Below are positions 1-12,359 of a stretch of 64,000 nucleotides of DNA, in pieces. The notes beneath the pieces are model-generated. The model was not told where the DNA came from, did not search any database, and saw only the letters and a program-made list of their open reading frames with translations. Source of the stretch: Cristatella mucedo. Its lineage: Eukaryota; Bryozoa; Phylactolaemata; Cristatellidae. The DNA is taken from assembly GCA_009760855.2 (NCBI GenBank), contig WPIO01000001.1, forward strand, positions 8,153,501 through 8,217,500, read 5' to 3'. Within the stretch, counting starts at the first letter, position 1. Each line of letters starts with the position of its first letter. The translations under genes and the position numbers were made by a program.

Positions 1-460
1 TGACACAAAGCCAGTCATTTGTTACTGCTTCATACTGATTTAATACCACTTTTAACCTCCTCGTGCCCTCGGGTTCTCCGCTTACGACACGTTGGCTGTT
101 CCATTCCTACGCTTAAAAGACTTTACTGACGGGAGCTTTTGCTCTGCTGGTCAGAGACAGCGAAACTCACATCAACCCGTTCTTGGGCAATGACATTTTT
201 CCAGTGTTTGTGGCGTGTTTTCCCCAGCTTTCCTGAGCTGCTTCTTTCATGCCACTTACTTCCTTATCTTTCCTCCTCACCAAGCTTTGCCTCCTTTCTC
301 CTCTTTGGGGTGTGCGAGGAAGTTTGTTGCCTACGATATGCCACCAAAAGCCTCTAAGGCTATGAGTGGGCTACGGAAAACTCTCCGTGCGTAACACCAA
401 TTTAGTCTTCGTGGCTTTGTACAGTTAAATATCGAAATAAATTAAAGTAAATTGCATCAT
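1..460 (+). mobile_element. LINE family A, 3' end fragment
   Basis: This is the 5'-truncated 3' end of LINE family A. From about position 60 it aligns with 15260-15650 of the fullest copy. Shared landmarks are the C-terminal reverse-transcriptase-ORF words around 'gtgccctc', the 'aaaagcc' and 'gcgtaacacc' blocks, and the closing 'tttgtacagtta' followed by an AT-rich 'aaattaaagtaaattg' tail. The 72-codon frame at 139-357 lies inside this fragment and is not a host gene. Confidence 0.7.
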
Positions 461-479
461 ATCAACATGTAGGTTTTAG

Positions 480-1225
480 AGATCAAGTAGAACTACAGCT
501 CAATCTATGGCAATAAAACCTGTTACAAGATAATAAATAGCAATTAGTTATTTAAGTGGACGGTAGGGAACAGAAAGAACCGTGTTATGTAAGGTCCAGG
601 GTCCACTAATTGTGGGACCAGTTGGTCAGTATAAATTGGAAGCTGAGAAGAAAGCTTTGTTTTTGGCAGTCAGTGGCGACATTGCAGTCAGTGACGCTTG
701 ACCTATCTTTCAACGTGCCAGTACTTTGCGAGCCATACTTCGAGATAGAGACGTCTAACGGAAAATAAAGACTTATTTCCTGCAGGCGAAGTGAAAGGCA
801 CCAAGGCCCTTCAGCCGCTACTAACGAACCTACAACTAAGCCTAACATAACTTTACTTTTATTAGCAATATTTGTAGTCCCGGGCTCCTACCACTTCAAC
901 ATGTATCATCGTGAGCCACTAAAACACTATAATTTTGATTATATGAGTGATCTAAGATGATTAATTGATGAGTTGTCAACTTACTTTTGATGGCTTAGAA
1001 ACGAAGCCCTGTTGTCATAGTTCCCCAGTATGCGCCAAGTACAAGTGAAATGAACTCGGTGCCACATGGTAATGAGCGGCTGCCATATGGAGCAATCAGG
1101 TGGTAGTCATGTTCGCAAGAGGTGGTTCTACATATGCATGATGAGCTGTAGCATTTTTTACGAGTGTATTCGTTGGTGGTTGTTAACAAAGCATAATCAG
1201 AGTGTGACTATTTGTTTAGCCACCT
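480..1225. other. no gene seen
   Basis: AT-rich sequence. The two minus-strand frames here (606-848 and 995-1189) have no recognisable domain. I see no coding or repeat signal that I can name. Confidence 0.5.
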
Positions 1226-1228
1226 TAT

Positions 1229-1472
<244 letters not shown>

Positions 1473-2224
1473 AGGTTCGATCAGTTAAATCGGCAGGTAG
1501 AGAAGTATATGTCAGCTTAGCCCAAGTGGTGCGAGGGAAGTGGCCTTTGTCTGCCACCTCAAGATGTCTCTGGGTTCAGAATGACTCACCCCTAGAGGGG
1601 ATTGGCCTCACAGCAGTCAAAGCGATTGGTTAGCTAGGGGCTGCAACAACATTAATGCTTAGTCCAGAAATATACTATTCTGAAATTAAATATGGCTACT
1701 CTGAAAGTTGGTTACCTAAGGGCTATGCCCGATCGAATAGTGGTGAGACTGAGACTAACAAGAAGAAACGGGATAAGATTCTGCTTCAACAGATGAAACC
1801 ACGACCGTGCCATCGTTTGGATTAACTTTTTTATTTCCAGAATTAAAATTAAATATCTGATCGTGCCTCTATAGTTGCCTTTCGATAGCAGTTATATATG
1901 AATGAGAAGTTGTTATTATTCTCAGGCTTGCATGGTACTTGATTAAAACATCGTAAGTGACTTTACAATGAACATCACGTTTGAGGTGATGTAAGTATGC
2001 AAAAGAGTAATGCAAGGGGAAAGCATGCAAAGTGAAACCATTTTCCAATAGGTTCAGTTGATTTAGTAAGATTGTATCGGAGAACATTACTCTATGTTTT
2101 AATTATAATTTAAGGACATATTGTATACAATAATACAGTTAAATTAAGTTTTCTTTGTATGATTAAAAGTTAAAGTCGCCCGAAAAGCCACAATTACACT
2201 TACACAGGTCAGAGGAAAGACTCG

Positions 2225-2400
2225 ATGAAGGCTGATTCAATAGCTCCTTCTTTGTCACAGCAGAAGAGCCTTAAAGGCCATCACCACCACTTGCAGTAGT
2301 AATACAGGATGATAGCAGCAGGATTGAAAAGCACGACCTTGGTAGTGAGGTCGTCAAAATCGTCCGACTTATCTATCGTGCCATCGCGACTCATTAATGA
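2225..2400 (-). mobile_element. SINE family 2 (tRNA-derived), diverged
   Basis: Aligns with 59020-59170 on the same strand. Shared blocks are 'cagaagagcc...gccatcaccac', a central 'caggatt..aa' B-box region, 'gacctt/gacttc', and 'gtgcc.tc.cg.ct' at the far end. The reverse strand therefore reads as a tRNA-like head followed by a tail ending 'ggct..cttctg'. The B box is decayed here. The rest of 1560-3180 shows no gene. Confidence 0.5.
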
Positions 2401-3179
2401 AAATCGACAGACAAAGTAGGGCCTTAATTAAGAACGATTGCAATGTCCTTAAATCCTTAAAGTATAAAGTGCTCTCCTTGATTTCTAAATACTTTAAAAA
2501 AATTTGATCTTCTTCAAGTAAAGTAGCATTTACCACACGGGTCTAGGTGCTTGACAGCTTTTACCTTTCTTTGATATGATTCTCGAAAAAACTTAAGCAA
2601 ACGATAATTCGGATCTTTCGCTTGGTTTTTAGCCTTGAGCAGATTTTACTTTAGGCAGCATAATTTTGTAATGGTCTTATTATAAGCATACCAAGCGATA
2701 AGAAATTGACACAGCTAAAGTTGTATCTGCGTTGACATGACATCTAGAAGTTTTTCGGATCCATTTAGTGTTCGCCCCGAGTGGTAAGTAAGACAAATAG
2801 CTTAAGATAACCCAGCAGCTTTATTGCTTAAATTCACAAACCCGGTCAATGAGGTAAAAATGAAATCCTAATATGGCGGATTTAAGCATGTTCGGAAAAA
2901 GCAAGCAGGGTTCATGGCATTGATCATCGTCTTCCCTATCATTGCAGCACAATCAAGTATAGAAGCTGTCTGAGAATCTAGCTCACCAGGTCCACATGCA
3001 GACCCTGCTGCCAAAAATACTGCATCGTCATTTTTTAGTACTCCCCTTTCTCATTTTCAGACGCATTTTGATGGTTAGCGTTAATGAAATTGGTTATTTT
3101 ATGTTATCGAAGTTCCAAAGGCTTAGTGTGATAAGACAACCGCTCTAATAAATATTATACAGGCACAAATAATAGTATC

Positions 3180-3690
3180 GTAATTAAATCGCATTTGAAG
3201 AGAGCCATCGAAGGACTCACATCTCTTTCTGTTTTAAATCTTACATGCTGTTTTAGCCACATGCATGGTCTTAACATGCATTATACGTTAAGAGGTATTA
3301 TACACAGCATGAGCAGGCAAAATTTTACAGGAGAAATTAAGCCGACTTGGCAATTTCTGTCAGAAACAGGTGTGCATTTAGCTACTTTTTAAGTGTCATC
3401 AAGTCAGAAGATTTCATTATGTCAGTCGGAATTGAAGTCACAAGCTGTGGGAGCATAATAAAAACAGACGCGGACTAGTAGGGACAGAGGATTTTTCAAT
3501 GAACTGCTAGACGGCTGGAGTCAGAACAGCATAGAGGTTTGATGCTTAGCCTGATTGGGGATTAGCTTGGATAATAACGCTAGGTAAGAGAATGAATGGA
3601 CCTGCTGAAAGTGAGGTAAAACTCATGAGGGCTTCAAGGAACATCAGGGATGCCGTTGCCCTGAGAGGCTGTTCTGTAGTAAAAACTGCG
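3180..3690 (-). mobile_element. ancient LINE family B-like 3' fragment
   Basis: From 3385 to 3680 the order of words matches the 3' half of LINE B copies on the minus strand (compare 50600-50850): 'gtcaagtcag', 'gagcat', 'gatgcttagcctgattgggg', 'gctaggtaagagaatgaatgg', 'aaagtgag'. It is heavily mutated and has no open frame. The left part is a weaker match to the LINE 3' UTR. The short plus frame at 3195-3392 is not coding. Confidence 0.5.
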
Positions 3691-4900
3691 GTAGAACACA
3701 AGCCTGGGTAGTGCGAGCGAGCTAACCACTCCCCACCACCAGCCTTTGGACTATGCCCAAAAGGAGCATTCGTGGCACTAAGTGTGTTCTTTCGTCTTCT
3801 GTCTAGTCCGAACCAGAGAAAATGAGGATTTTTTGAAAAAAAATGGCTCTACTTCTTTACACGACTCATAACTTTCTCTCTTTTGTACAGTTAGATACAT
3901 AAATTCATACATATTGGAAATGAACAGAGATTTAGGTGTGATCATTCTACAGAGATAACCCAGACCATCTCGGCTTGTAAAATGCCCGTAAGGGATGCGA
4001 AGAGTGGGTAATTACGCTTTATTTCTGCATCTAAATATAGATGAGGAGTATTACAGCAATAGACATTTTTAGCGCTTTGTAAAATTGAAAACGTTCAAGT
4101 AATTAGCCCAATATGGAAAAAAGTCGTGCCAAAGCGCTTGAGTACTTTACCTCTCCATAGTCTTGGTCGTACCAGGTGACCCATGGCGGGGTAAATGATT
4201 TTGAAGAGCTCAAATACTGCTGAGATCTCATGTGCAATGCATTTTCCCTTCTAACATCCAACGTTTCAGCTGCAATCCTCCGCTCCTGTCGATGTGGTTG
4301 ATGGCTGTGCTGGTAGTTCGTCATATACTGTTCCTCAAGGCATTGGCTACCAAATTTGTTAACGGGCTTCATCTAGTAAAATTTGATCACTTCTATTCAA
4401 GCCAGGACATAATAATTTAATTATGTTAGTAGGTGGATATTACATTGGCCATGTTCTAGCACAGTTTTTAATGAAAGCATGCTGGGCACATGGGTTAAAG
4501 GAAAAATAGTTTGCTCACATTGGAACGTGCTTCCAACTGTGCCAATTATTGAGTCGGAAAAAACTCAATTAAGATAATAGCTGGAGAATTGACTCGGAGT
4601 TATTCAGCTGGGTATGTCCGCTTTTTCATATGGATGACCAATACAATTATGCACTCGCATACCGGAAGCAGTGAGAGTATTTAACTCAATATCGTTTTCT
4701 CCGGAAAACCAGAATCCTGTTGTAAAACTCGAATCTTGATACCCAATCTATATATCCCTGGTCACAATTCATTCAAATAAATCCTCGATAACTGTTGTTA
4801 TTCACGGGGCACCAACATGTGTCCGTAGGATTTTGTGCTTGGCGAAACTGACATACCAACGTAATCTGCAAGACCCTTAGGGCTACGTCTTTTTTAGAAA
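3690..4900. other. no gene seen
   Basis: Unique-looking AT-rich DNA. The opposite-strand frames at 4103-4420 overlap each other and show no domain, signal peptide or splice context. Confidence 0.45.
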
Positions 4901-5136
4901 GTCAATTAAACGGGAAGCCTGGGTCTGCAGAGAGGTGGGTATGAACTCCACACTGAGCTGTGTAAACGCATGCTCCTTTCACACTCATTGCAGCATTTTT
5001 CCTTGAGAACATAGCTCCTCGGACGTCTGCTAAAAATGGCAACCGTCTACGTTCAAGACTAAGTAAGATACTACTACCTTTTCCTACCCTAACGTGCCGA
5101 GCTAATGGTGACGCCGGCAGGGTTGACTCCCTAGAA

Positions 5137-5285
<149 letters not shown>

Positions 5286-5529
5286 TGCGTTGGTTCTCAT
5301 ACCTTTCGTCCATTCAGCTTTCACGCTGAATGCAGGGTAAACCAACGACCATTTGTTGCAGTGAGGTGGTAGCGCCGACGAAATGGAAGGATTGCATTGA
5401 CCATTAGTGAAATCTTGAGCGAAACCCACTTTAACTATAGGTAAGTATAATTAAGGAACAACTAATTATACAGGCTCTTAAGTACTATAGTCTGAAGAGC
5501 ATTGCCGACATTCATCTGTACTAGCAGCG

Positions 5530-5625
5530 GGTGATAGAGAAGGGCCTACTTAAGGATTTGAACCTACGCTTCATCTCGCCAATTTAAGGATCTGTACACC
5601 TCCACTATGACCCAGTGGCAAGTGA
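5530..5625 (-). mobile_element. tRNA-like SINE head
   Basis: The reverse strand contains an A-box-like 'gggtcatagtgg' (about 5611) and, roughly 50 bases on, a B box 'ggttcaaatcc' (5554-5564). Spacing and order fit a pol III internal promoter. I cannot fold it into a complete tRNA, so a SINE head is more likely than a tRNA gene. Confidence 0.4.
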
Positions 5626-6245
5626 GAGACAAAGTGAGAGACAAAAAGAAGAGCGAAGCACACGCACTCGCCCCGCGCGAATACTACCGCTGCGTGACAA
5701 GTCGCATCCGCATCAGGAAGGCAGAAAGTGACTCTGGATTTCTCTCGCGTCCACTGTAAAAATGCTTCCGCATTCACCGCACGCCGCACAATTAGTTTTG
5801 ACGTTGCGGGTCGGCGAAACGCGGAAAACACTGATTCAATACGACCGCTTCAGCAGGAACAAGCTGCCGCCAATTGGCATTTCAGCGTGCTACGTGCACC
5901 GAAATTCTGTGCGTGTAATCTTTTCCTTGCAGCTCTCATACGTGGCAAAAGTTACTCGACTAGACTTCGGACCCTCTAACACAACTGCAAAATTTGCCAT
6001 AATTGTATAGAGACGTGGAGACGCCAGCCTTTGACGACCCCCTTTTTCTAATGCCGGCGCTTGCACGGGCTGACGATGTTAAAACCCTTTCTAGTAATAA
6101 CCTTTGACCTAGCCTGGTAAGCCGGGCTGGGATTTTCCAAATAAGAGGCCTTGAGACCACCGAGAAACAGCTGCTCTGTGTAATGGCAGCACCCAGGTAC
6201 TGCCTGCCGGGTGCTTAACGCGACTTAGGTGAACGCATCAACACC
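5570..6245. other. CpG-rich segment, no clear gene
   Basis: This stretch has visibly more CG dinucleotides than its AT-rich surroundings (for example 'cgccgc', 'gcgggtcggcgaaacgcgg'). Frames on both strands (5571-5831 minus, 5762-6010 plus) are short and unrecognised. It could be a decayed GC-rich transposon or a CpG-rich regulatory segment; I cannot tell which. Confidence 0.3.
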
Positions 6246-6949
6246 GTGTCGTTCAATGCCTTACCAACTAACGTCTAACAGCTAAATCGTATCTAAAATG
6301 CACTAATATATTTATAGTTTTTTGTTAGGCTAATTTACTAGTAAATAGCTTAGGCTATGCATTCACTTGAAATTGAAGTTCTTTACATATTCTGCAATAT
6401 CTCAGGTAAATTTTGAAACATTTTGACTCAATGCAGCATCAACGAAATCGGACGTTAAATGAATGACTTAAAATATTTAAATCACCACAAAATTTTGGCT
6501 AACTAGTTTTAGGTGTTGTTGACATAACTACACTCGATTGTAGAATTGGATTTTAATTCTAGCCCCGTCCTGAAAAGGTTGAAGGTATATTTATCGATTA
6601 GCATTCATTGCTCTAGTTCAAGCCTCCGGGCGATCTGCGTGGAAGTGCGCTTAAGGTAAACAATGTGACATATCTTCAATTTTGACTGGGGATGCTTGCT
6701 GTATGAACCGCCACACTATCAGCCAGTCATTGCTTAGTACCAGAGACAGGACGACTCACCCTTGAATGCAGGGTCCTTTTCTACGTAGTACCGCAGGATA
6801 TATAGGTTCATGTGATTGGAAGTGGTTTATTTAACGTAAATCAAGATTAAACTGCAACTTTGCAGCACCAAAGTTTTGCTAATAAGGTAATTTCTGGACC
6901 AGTTGCTCGTTCACCTCCTGTGCAGAGAGGCAGACGCGAAAGAGCTGTG

Positions 6950-7465
6950 ATGTGTAACTCAGTCAGATAGGGTTACGATCCGAAGAAGCTAGCAAGCGTG
7001 CTATAAAGCAATAGAGCCAGAAGTTTAAAATGTAAGAAACTCATTTAAGATACAAAACCACGAACCTGAACAACCCATTGGCAGCGACGGCCAGACGATG
7101 CTCCACTTTGACGTTGTAGATGACTAACGAGAGTCCTCACCCAGCCATCGATATCTCATCTGCTACAAAGTCATGTCGATTTACTACTCAAAATGAGAGC
7201 TGTGGAACTCTGTCACTTTTTGAAAGCCAGTTCAGCTAAATAAAATAGAAAATGCATATCGCAATCGCCAAAACGTGAACAAATAGCAATTCCAAATGAC
7301 GCTGGATTTTCAAGGCAAGCTATTGTGGAGCGATCGTAATTAAATTAAAAACCCGCGAAAAGCAAAGGAGTAAATTTAAAGTTTATGTATTTTAAAGCGT
7401 TTCAGACATTAATTATCTTCTCAGAAGTAATAATTTTCAGCTGAAACAATGAAGAACTAGCCTTT
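6950..7465. repeat. duplicon D, copy 1 (uninterrupted)
   Basis: Aligns collinearly with 23960-25165. Shared words are 'aatagag', 'cgacggcc', 'tgactaa', 'gtgaacaaat', 'aaaacccg', 'agtaata', and 'attttcagctgaa' close to the right edge. This copy lacks the LINE family A insertion that occupies 24330-25040 of the other. No gene is seen within it or in 6245-6950. Confidence 0.6.
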
Positions 7466-7671
7466 TCGTCGTAATGGACTTTTTGAACACCGCGTTAAAT
7501 GTACTACTAAAACCGCATGCTCTCAGTAGATTCACCTTTGGTGTAATCATTGCATCACCATGCACTGGTACTTTTTGCACCGTTGTTTCAAAAACTATTT
7601 ATTCTAAAACTGCAAAATTTCCCACAAGTCACCAAAGTCCAAGTTCAGATACATGCATACTGGTATATATG

Positions 7672-7672
7672 C

Positions 7673-7729
<57 letters not shown>

Positions 7730-7808
7730 GATATATGTGCATAGATATATATAAAAGGATTGTATTATGCAAATGAGATGCAAAACGTAGAAGCAAGTGG
7801 TTCTTTCT

Positions 7809-7869
<61 letters not shown>
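7672..7869. repeat. (AT)n-(GT)n and (CT)n microsatellites
   Basis: (AT)n at 7672-7696 runs into (GT)n at 7696-7727. After about 90 bases of ordinary sequence a pure (CT)n array fills 7815-7869. The overlapping frames at 7474-8179 owe their length to these arrays. Confidence 0.95.
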
Positions 7870-7874
<5 letters not shown>

Positions 7875-8179
7875 AGTGATGAAGCTGCTAGGTGTTGCCT
7901 CGGCATTACCCGAGCAGGAAGAGAGACTACAACGCATGCGGCCAAGGGATGGCTTGAAGAGGAATGCTACCGAAAGACCGATCTCTGTGCAAGCGGGATG
8001 CACAAGTCCTCCAAGCAGGCTTCTTTCCAACAACCAGCCACAAGAGTATAATGCGGTGGCCGCCAATAACCTCGCTGATGCCGATTGGGAATAGGAAACC
8101 GAAAGGGCACCGTCAGTCTCCGGGTATTTTTCGACATACTACGAGAGCATTTGGTACGTCAACTATAACAGCTGGCTAA

Positions 8180-11015
8180 TCCCCCGTATATCGGTACGCT
8201 ACATTCCAGTAACAAGCAAAACGTTAAAAGAGACACGTCTCCGATAAGCAGTGGGACCTGATGAACCCGGGATCCCGATTTGCATCGAGGAAACTTAAAA
8301 CAAGCCAAACCAGGCCAGCTTTTTGAACGGCTCAGAATGCCGAGCTAATAATACGACTAGTTGAAGGTCTTTTTGGCTTATGTAATTGCGATTTCATGTG
8401 AGCAAAGCATGCGATCTTAAAGTGAATCAGTGAGGACGGTTTACAAATGAAAAGCCAGGTAATAGCAATTTGGTAGTTACCCTTGACACAATTAGGTTAA
8501 TTGCCACCAGCATTGAAACAAAACGTCCAGAGCACTTAACAGAGAGTAGTCCATTAAAGACTCACTCGCAGTGTGCGCCTACCACCGTGCGGGTGCTTGC
8601 TTACCTCGAGTTACTGAAAAGGCTTCTCTAATCGTGACTGGCCGTCTTTGGGCAAGCGGCCCACAGCTGGCGAGAATGGCTAATGGAAGCCACAAATATT
8701 AAAGTCCCCTGGAGTACAGAGCCTGAGGGCACTCATTGGCAGTTTAAAGTTTGGGAGTGCCTTCACTACAGATGGATATTCGAGTGCTTTACTTTGAGGC
8801 AGAAATTACCCACAAAATAAGCTGACACTGACGCCGAATATCTACTAATTTAAGCGAGAAAGTCCGTTACGCCTCAAGAAGGCACAATTGCGTCGCGTGG
8901 CAAGATGGCACACTTTTATCTGCACTAATATGACTCATTGGAGCAAGTTCTCAGGCATTGAAGTGCCATTATTTATTAAGTAAATATTGATTATTGTTAA
9001 TTGAATGATTGTGTTCAAAGATTGTGCCATTGCCATGCATAGCAAGGCCATCCGTAGCCGCCAGCCTATACCAGCATTTGTCTGCAGCAAGAGTAAGTAA
9101 GAACACTCGCAGGCTTATACGCAGGCAGCCAGTTTAGACAAACACGTTACGCAGGGTGCCACTTTTAATTCTGAATTCCCGGTCTAATATAAGTGCTTAC
9201 CAATGCCTGGCCTTTTTGTGGGCTATATCAAAATTGTCATGGCTTAGCATGTGGGTTCTTTCGCATTCAGCCTAATCATAACACGCTGGCTGTGATGCGT
9301 ACAGTGCCTAGAAAGAGATTAATTTTTCTGAGAGTTTTATCTAAATGCGTGCTTACCTAAAGCCACTTAAGCTCTGAGTGAGCAATATAAAATAATACTC
9401 TCATCAATGATCCGCCCCGGGTACAGTTTCTCTTGCAGCTAATTGCAGCAACAGTTAGATGTCATGTTCCTGGAACATATGGTGCCGGATGTCTCCAGTA
9501 TAGTCTGACTTCAAAAGATAGTTTTAATGTCTCTCGCAGACTCCACGTGAAATCTGGACATCATGTCCTGAAATGACCTTTCACTACAAGGCCAGAACCA
9601 TCACAAATTCAAATATGCCTCTCTGAATAGCATTAAATCCCTTTATGCAGCCTGAATTGATTGAAGGAATCAGCCATCAGCCACTGACATTTCGCCCATA
9701 CTATCTTGATACAGCTTCACTGTATGAAACAATTCCTAAGAAGCTTAGCAATACAATTACTCGCACTTTTGACTGAAGACGGTTTACCGTATATTTGACC
9801 TATCTTAAATACTTTTCACAATCTTCTCTCAGTTTCTATGTTCGCAAGGCATTGGTCTCAAAAAATGACATCACTAAATCTCCTGACAAGATGCTTTCAA
9901 GCAGTGATTAGTTGCCTTTCCTAGTACCATTAGCTTTGTCAGTGTACATTATTATCTTTAGAGCATATTTGTGCCGACGTATGTGTGACGCCGCTGAGCG
10001 ATTGACGCAAGTTATAAATACCACGAAGATGTATATGTATAGCTCAATATTGAGATACTTGTAGTCACTTATTTAAATGTTCAACATAACGCATGGGATA
10101 CCATTGCACTTTTAAATAATTTTTTTCGCTCTTACGGTGACAGAACTCTGTCCTATGGGGTCCCGTCAAAATAAAAATTGCTATCCATTGCCTAGCTATA
10201 TTCTTATTAATGGAAGGGTTTGCCACGTAGCTTTCAAAATAAATTAAAAATTTAAGATATCAATTCGCAGTATCAGACAGTGAAGTGAGGTTTGCGACAT
10301 TTCTACGCGGCAAAAGACATAGCAACCGTGATGGAATGGCGGGATGAAAAATGATTGTGATTAATGTGGTGTTGTCGAAAAGTGCCTGCTTGATTGTGAT
10401 TAATGTGGTGTTGTAGAAAAGTGCCTGCAAGAATTGCTTTGCAGGTGTAGTGTAGACCTATACCTACACCGTCTTAAAAGGTAGAGATCCGAGTTTTCAA
10501 GGCTTAGTATTACATAATAATCTTTGGGTTCATTTTATTGATTAAAATTTCAAGATTAAGTGTTTATTACAGAAGGTCGCATTTTTGTCTATTTTCTTCT
10601 GCCCGCTTTCGTGTCATATTGATTTAATATGTAAACTAAACGAAGAGTAATCGCAATGATAAGCAAACGTCTTTCTTACTTGAATAATTCATCTCTCTAT
10701 TATTTGCTGGCCTGAGAATTATATTCTCAACGACTTCAAGTTATTGGTTAAGCTAAGCCCTGACGCCCAACAATTTCAGAGGTTTTGAGCTAAATAGTTC
10801 GGTCACTGTTTTTGTATAGACCTGTGAACTGCTCGAGCCAACAGATGCTGCAACACAGAAATAATTAATTTATGAATACACTCTAAGAAATATAAACAAC
10901 TGCCAAATGCCCCTGTTTAGACTTTTGAAAGCCAACAGGGTGTAACTAGATTTAACTGTTTCATTTAACAAAACTGCTTAGTACCTTTGAACATTTTAGA
11001 GCTCTCCTCGATAAT
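8180..11015. other. no gene seen
   Basis: About 2.8 kb with no open frame of note on either strand and no recognised transposon. The only local structure is the 39-bp direct repeat at 10352-10430. Confidence 0.5.
10352..10430. repeat. 39-bp tandem duplication
   Basis: The block starting 'tgattgtgattaatgtggtg' occurs at 10352 and again at 10391, with one c/a difference in its second half. This is a simple recent local duplication in non-coding DNA. Confidence 0.9.
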
Positions 11016-11019
11016 ATTT

Positions 11020-11945
11020 ATAATAATAATGCACTTGATAAAGCGCCCTCAGAGAACTCAATCTCTGTCTGGGCGCTTTACATTGGCTGCAAAGGGAAAT
11101 GCAATTGAATGGTGAGTAATATCATGCTTGATAAACGGACAAAATAAATAACATGGTTAGGGGTGACATGCTCAGGGTCAGCATGCAAATGTGGTTAGTG
11201 GCAGCATATACAGTGTCAGCACGCATAAGCACATGAATGACGAATCACAGGGATCCACTAAATGCTATGCTAAATAGGTGCGTTTTTAAGTTCTTTTTAA
11301 ATGTGGTCAGGTCAGGGGACGTTCTTACGCAAGTCGGGGGGGGGGTTGAAGTTCCAGGCTTTGGGAGCATACGAACTAAAAGGACGGTCTCCAAAGGATT
11401 TGAGGTTTCTACAAGGTATTTGTAGACTGTTGGATTCCGAAAAGCGGGTGGTACGATGCTTGGCCTGGTTGGGGGAGACCTAAGAGATAGGGTGGAGCCA
11501 AAGAATGAAGCGACCTAAAAGTGAGCGACAAAATCTTGAAGTCAATCCGTTGCTTGACTGGTAGCCAGTGCAGGTCGGCGAGAAGTGGTGTAATTTAGCA
11601 ACTGTGACGCTTACGACAGACAAGCCTAGCTGAGGAGTTTTGCATCAGCTGCAATCGCCTAATCGCACATGCTGGTAGGCCAGTAAGCAGTGAGTTGCAG
11701 AAGTCAAGACGGAATGTCACAAATGCATGGACCTACTTGGACTTGGTATCCTTGTCTAAACAAGCCCGAATTTTAGCAATGCTGTGAAGCCGAAAATAGG
11801 CAATTTGACTGTGGCGCTGATATGGTCGTCTAACGAGAGGTCGCTTTGAAACATGACAGCTAGATTTTGAGCTGATTCAACTGGAGATATGCTGGCAGAA
11901 GCAATTTTGAGCCTCAGCCTTTCCAATTTGTGAATCAATTCTCGA
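11020..11945 (-). mobile_element. LINE family B, 5'-truncated copy
   Basis: The minus-strand copy begins (3' end) with a TAA/ATT tail and the hairpin-like terminal block 'agcgccctcagagaactcaa...tgggcgcttta'. The 3' UTR follows, then degraded reverse-transcriptase C-terminal sequence up to 11945. The minus frame at 11756-11938 corresponds to the segment containing 'ASISPVESAQNLAVMFQSDL', also found in the copies at 35.1 kb and 37.4 kb. Frameshifts make it non-functional. Confidence 0.85.
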
Positions 11946-12359
11946 TGCCCTCAGATAATGTGAATCGAACAGAAATACTGATAAAGTAATTTCAACTTCC
12001 TAACTAATTTAAACAAAGCTGTGGATTCCAGTGCATTTAATGGAAGGCAAATTTAAAGGTAATTTATTATGAACAAAAAATCATGCCATGAAACGAGCAA
12101 GACGATGAGGTGTAACCAATATTCACAAAGACAGGTTCAGCTTCAGATTATCTAGACTTTAAATAATGCCACGATTTTCCTCCCAGAGCTAGAGAGCGGC
12201 CTCGGGTGACTCTTAGCATGGTGTGGACCTTTACGTGATTTCTCCGTAATACTTTCAGGTATTCTGCTGCCATCTTCGCTGTGAGTATTTATCAGCTGTC
12301 CTCGGATATGGTACACAAAACAAGGCCTGCTTAGCTTAAGGTGCGATGTCACCATTAGT

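Noticed and set aside
5530-5625. Functional tRNA gene
   Set aside because: A- and B-box-like sequences are present, but I cannot form an acceptor stem or a clear anticodon arm, so I call it a SINE head.
7604-8066. Overlapping minus frames with Arg/Glu runs
   Set aside because: Artefacts of the AT, GT and CT arrays.
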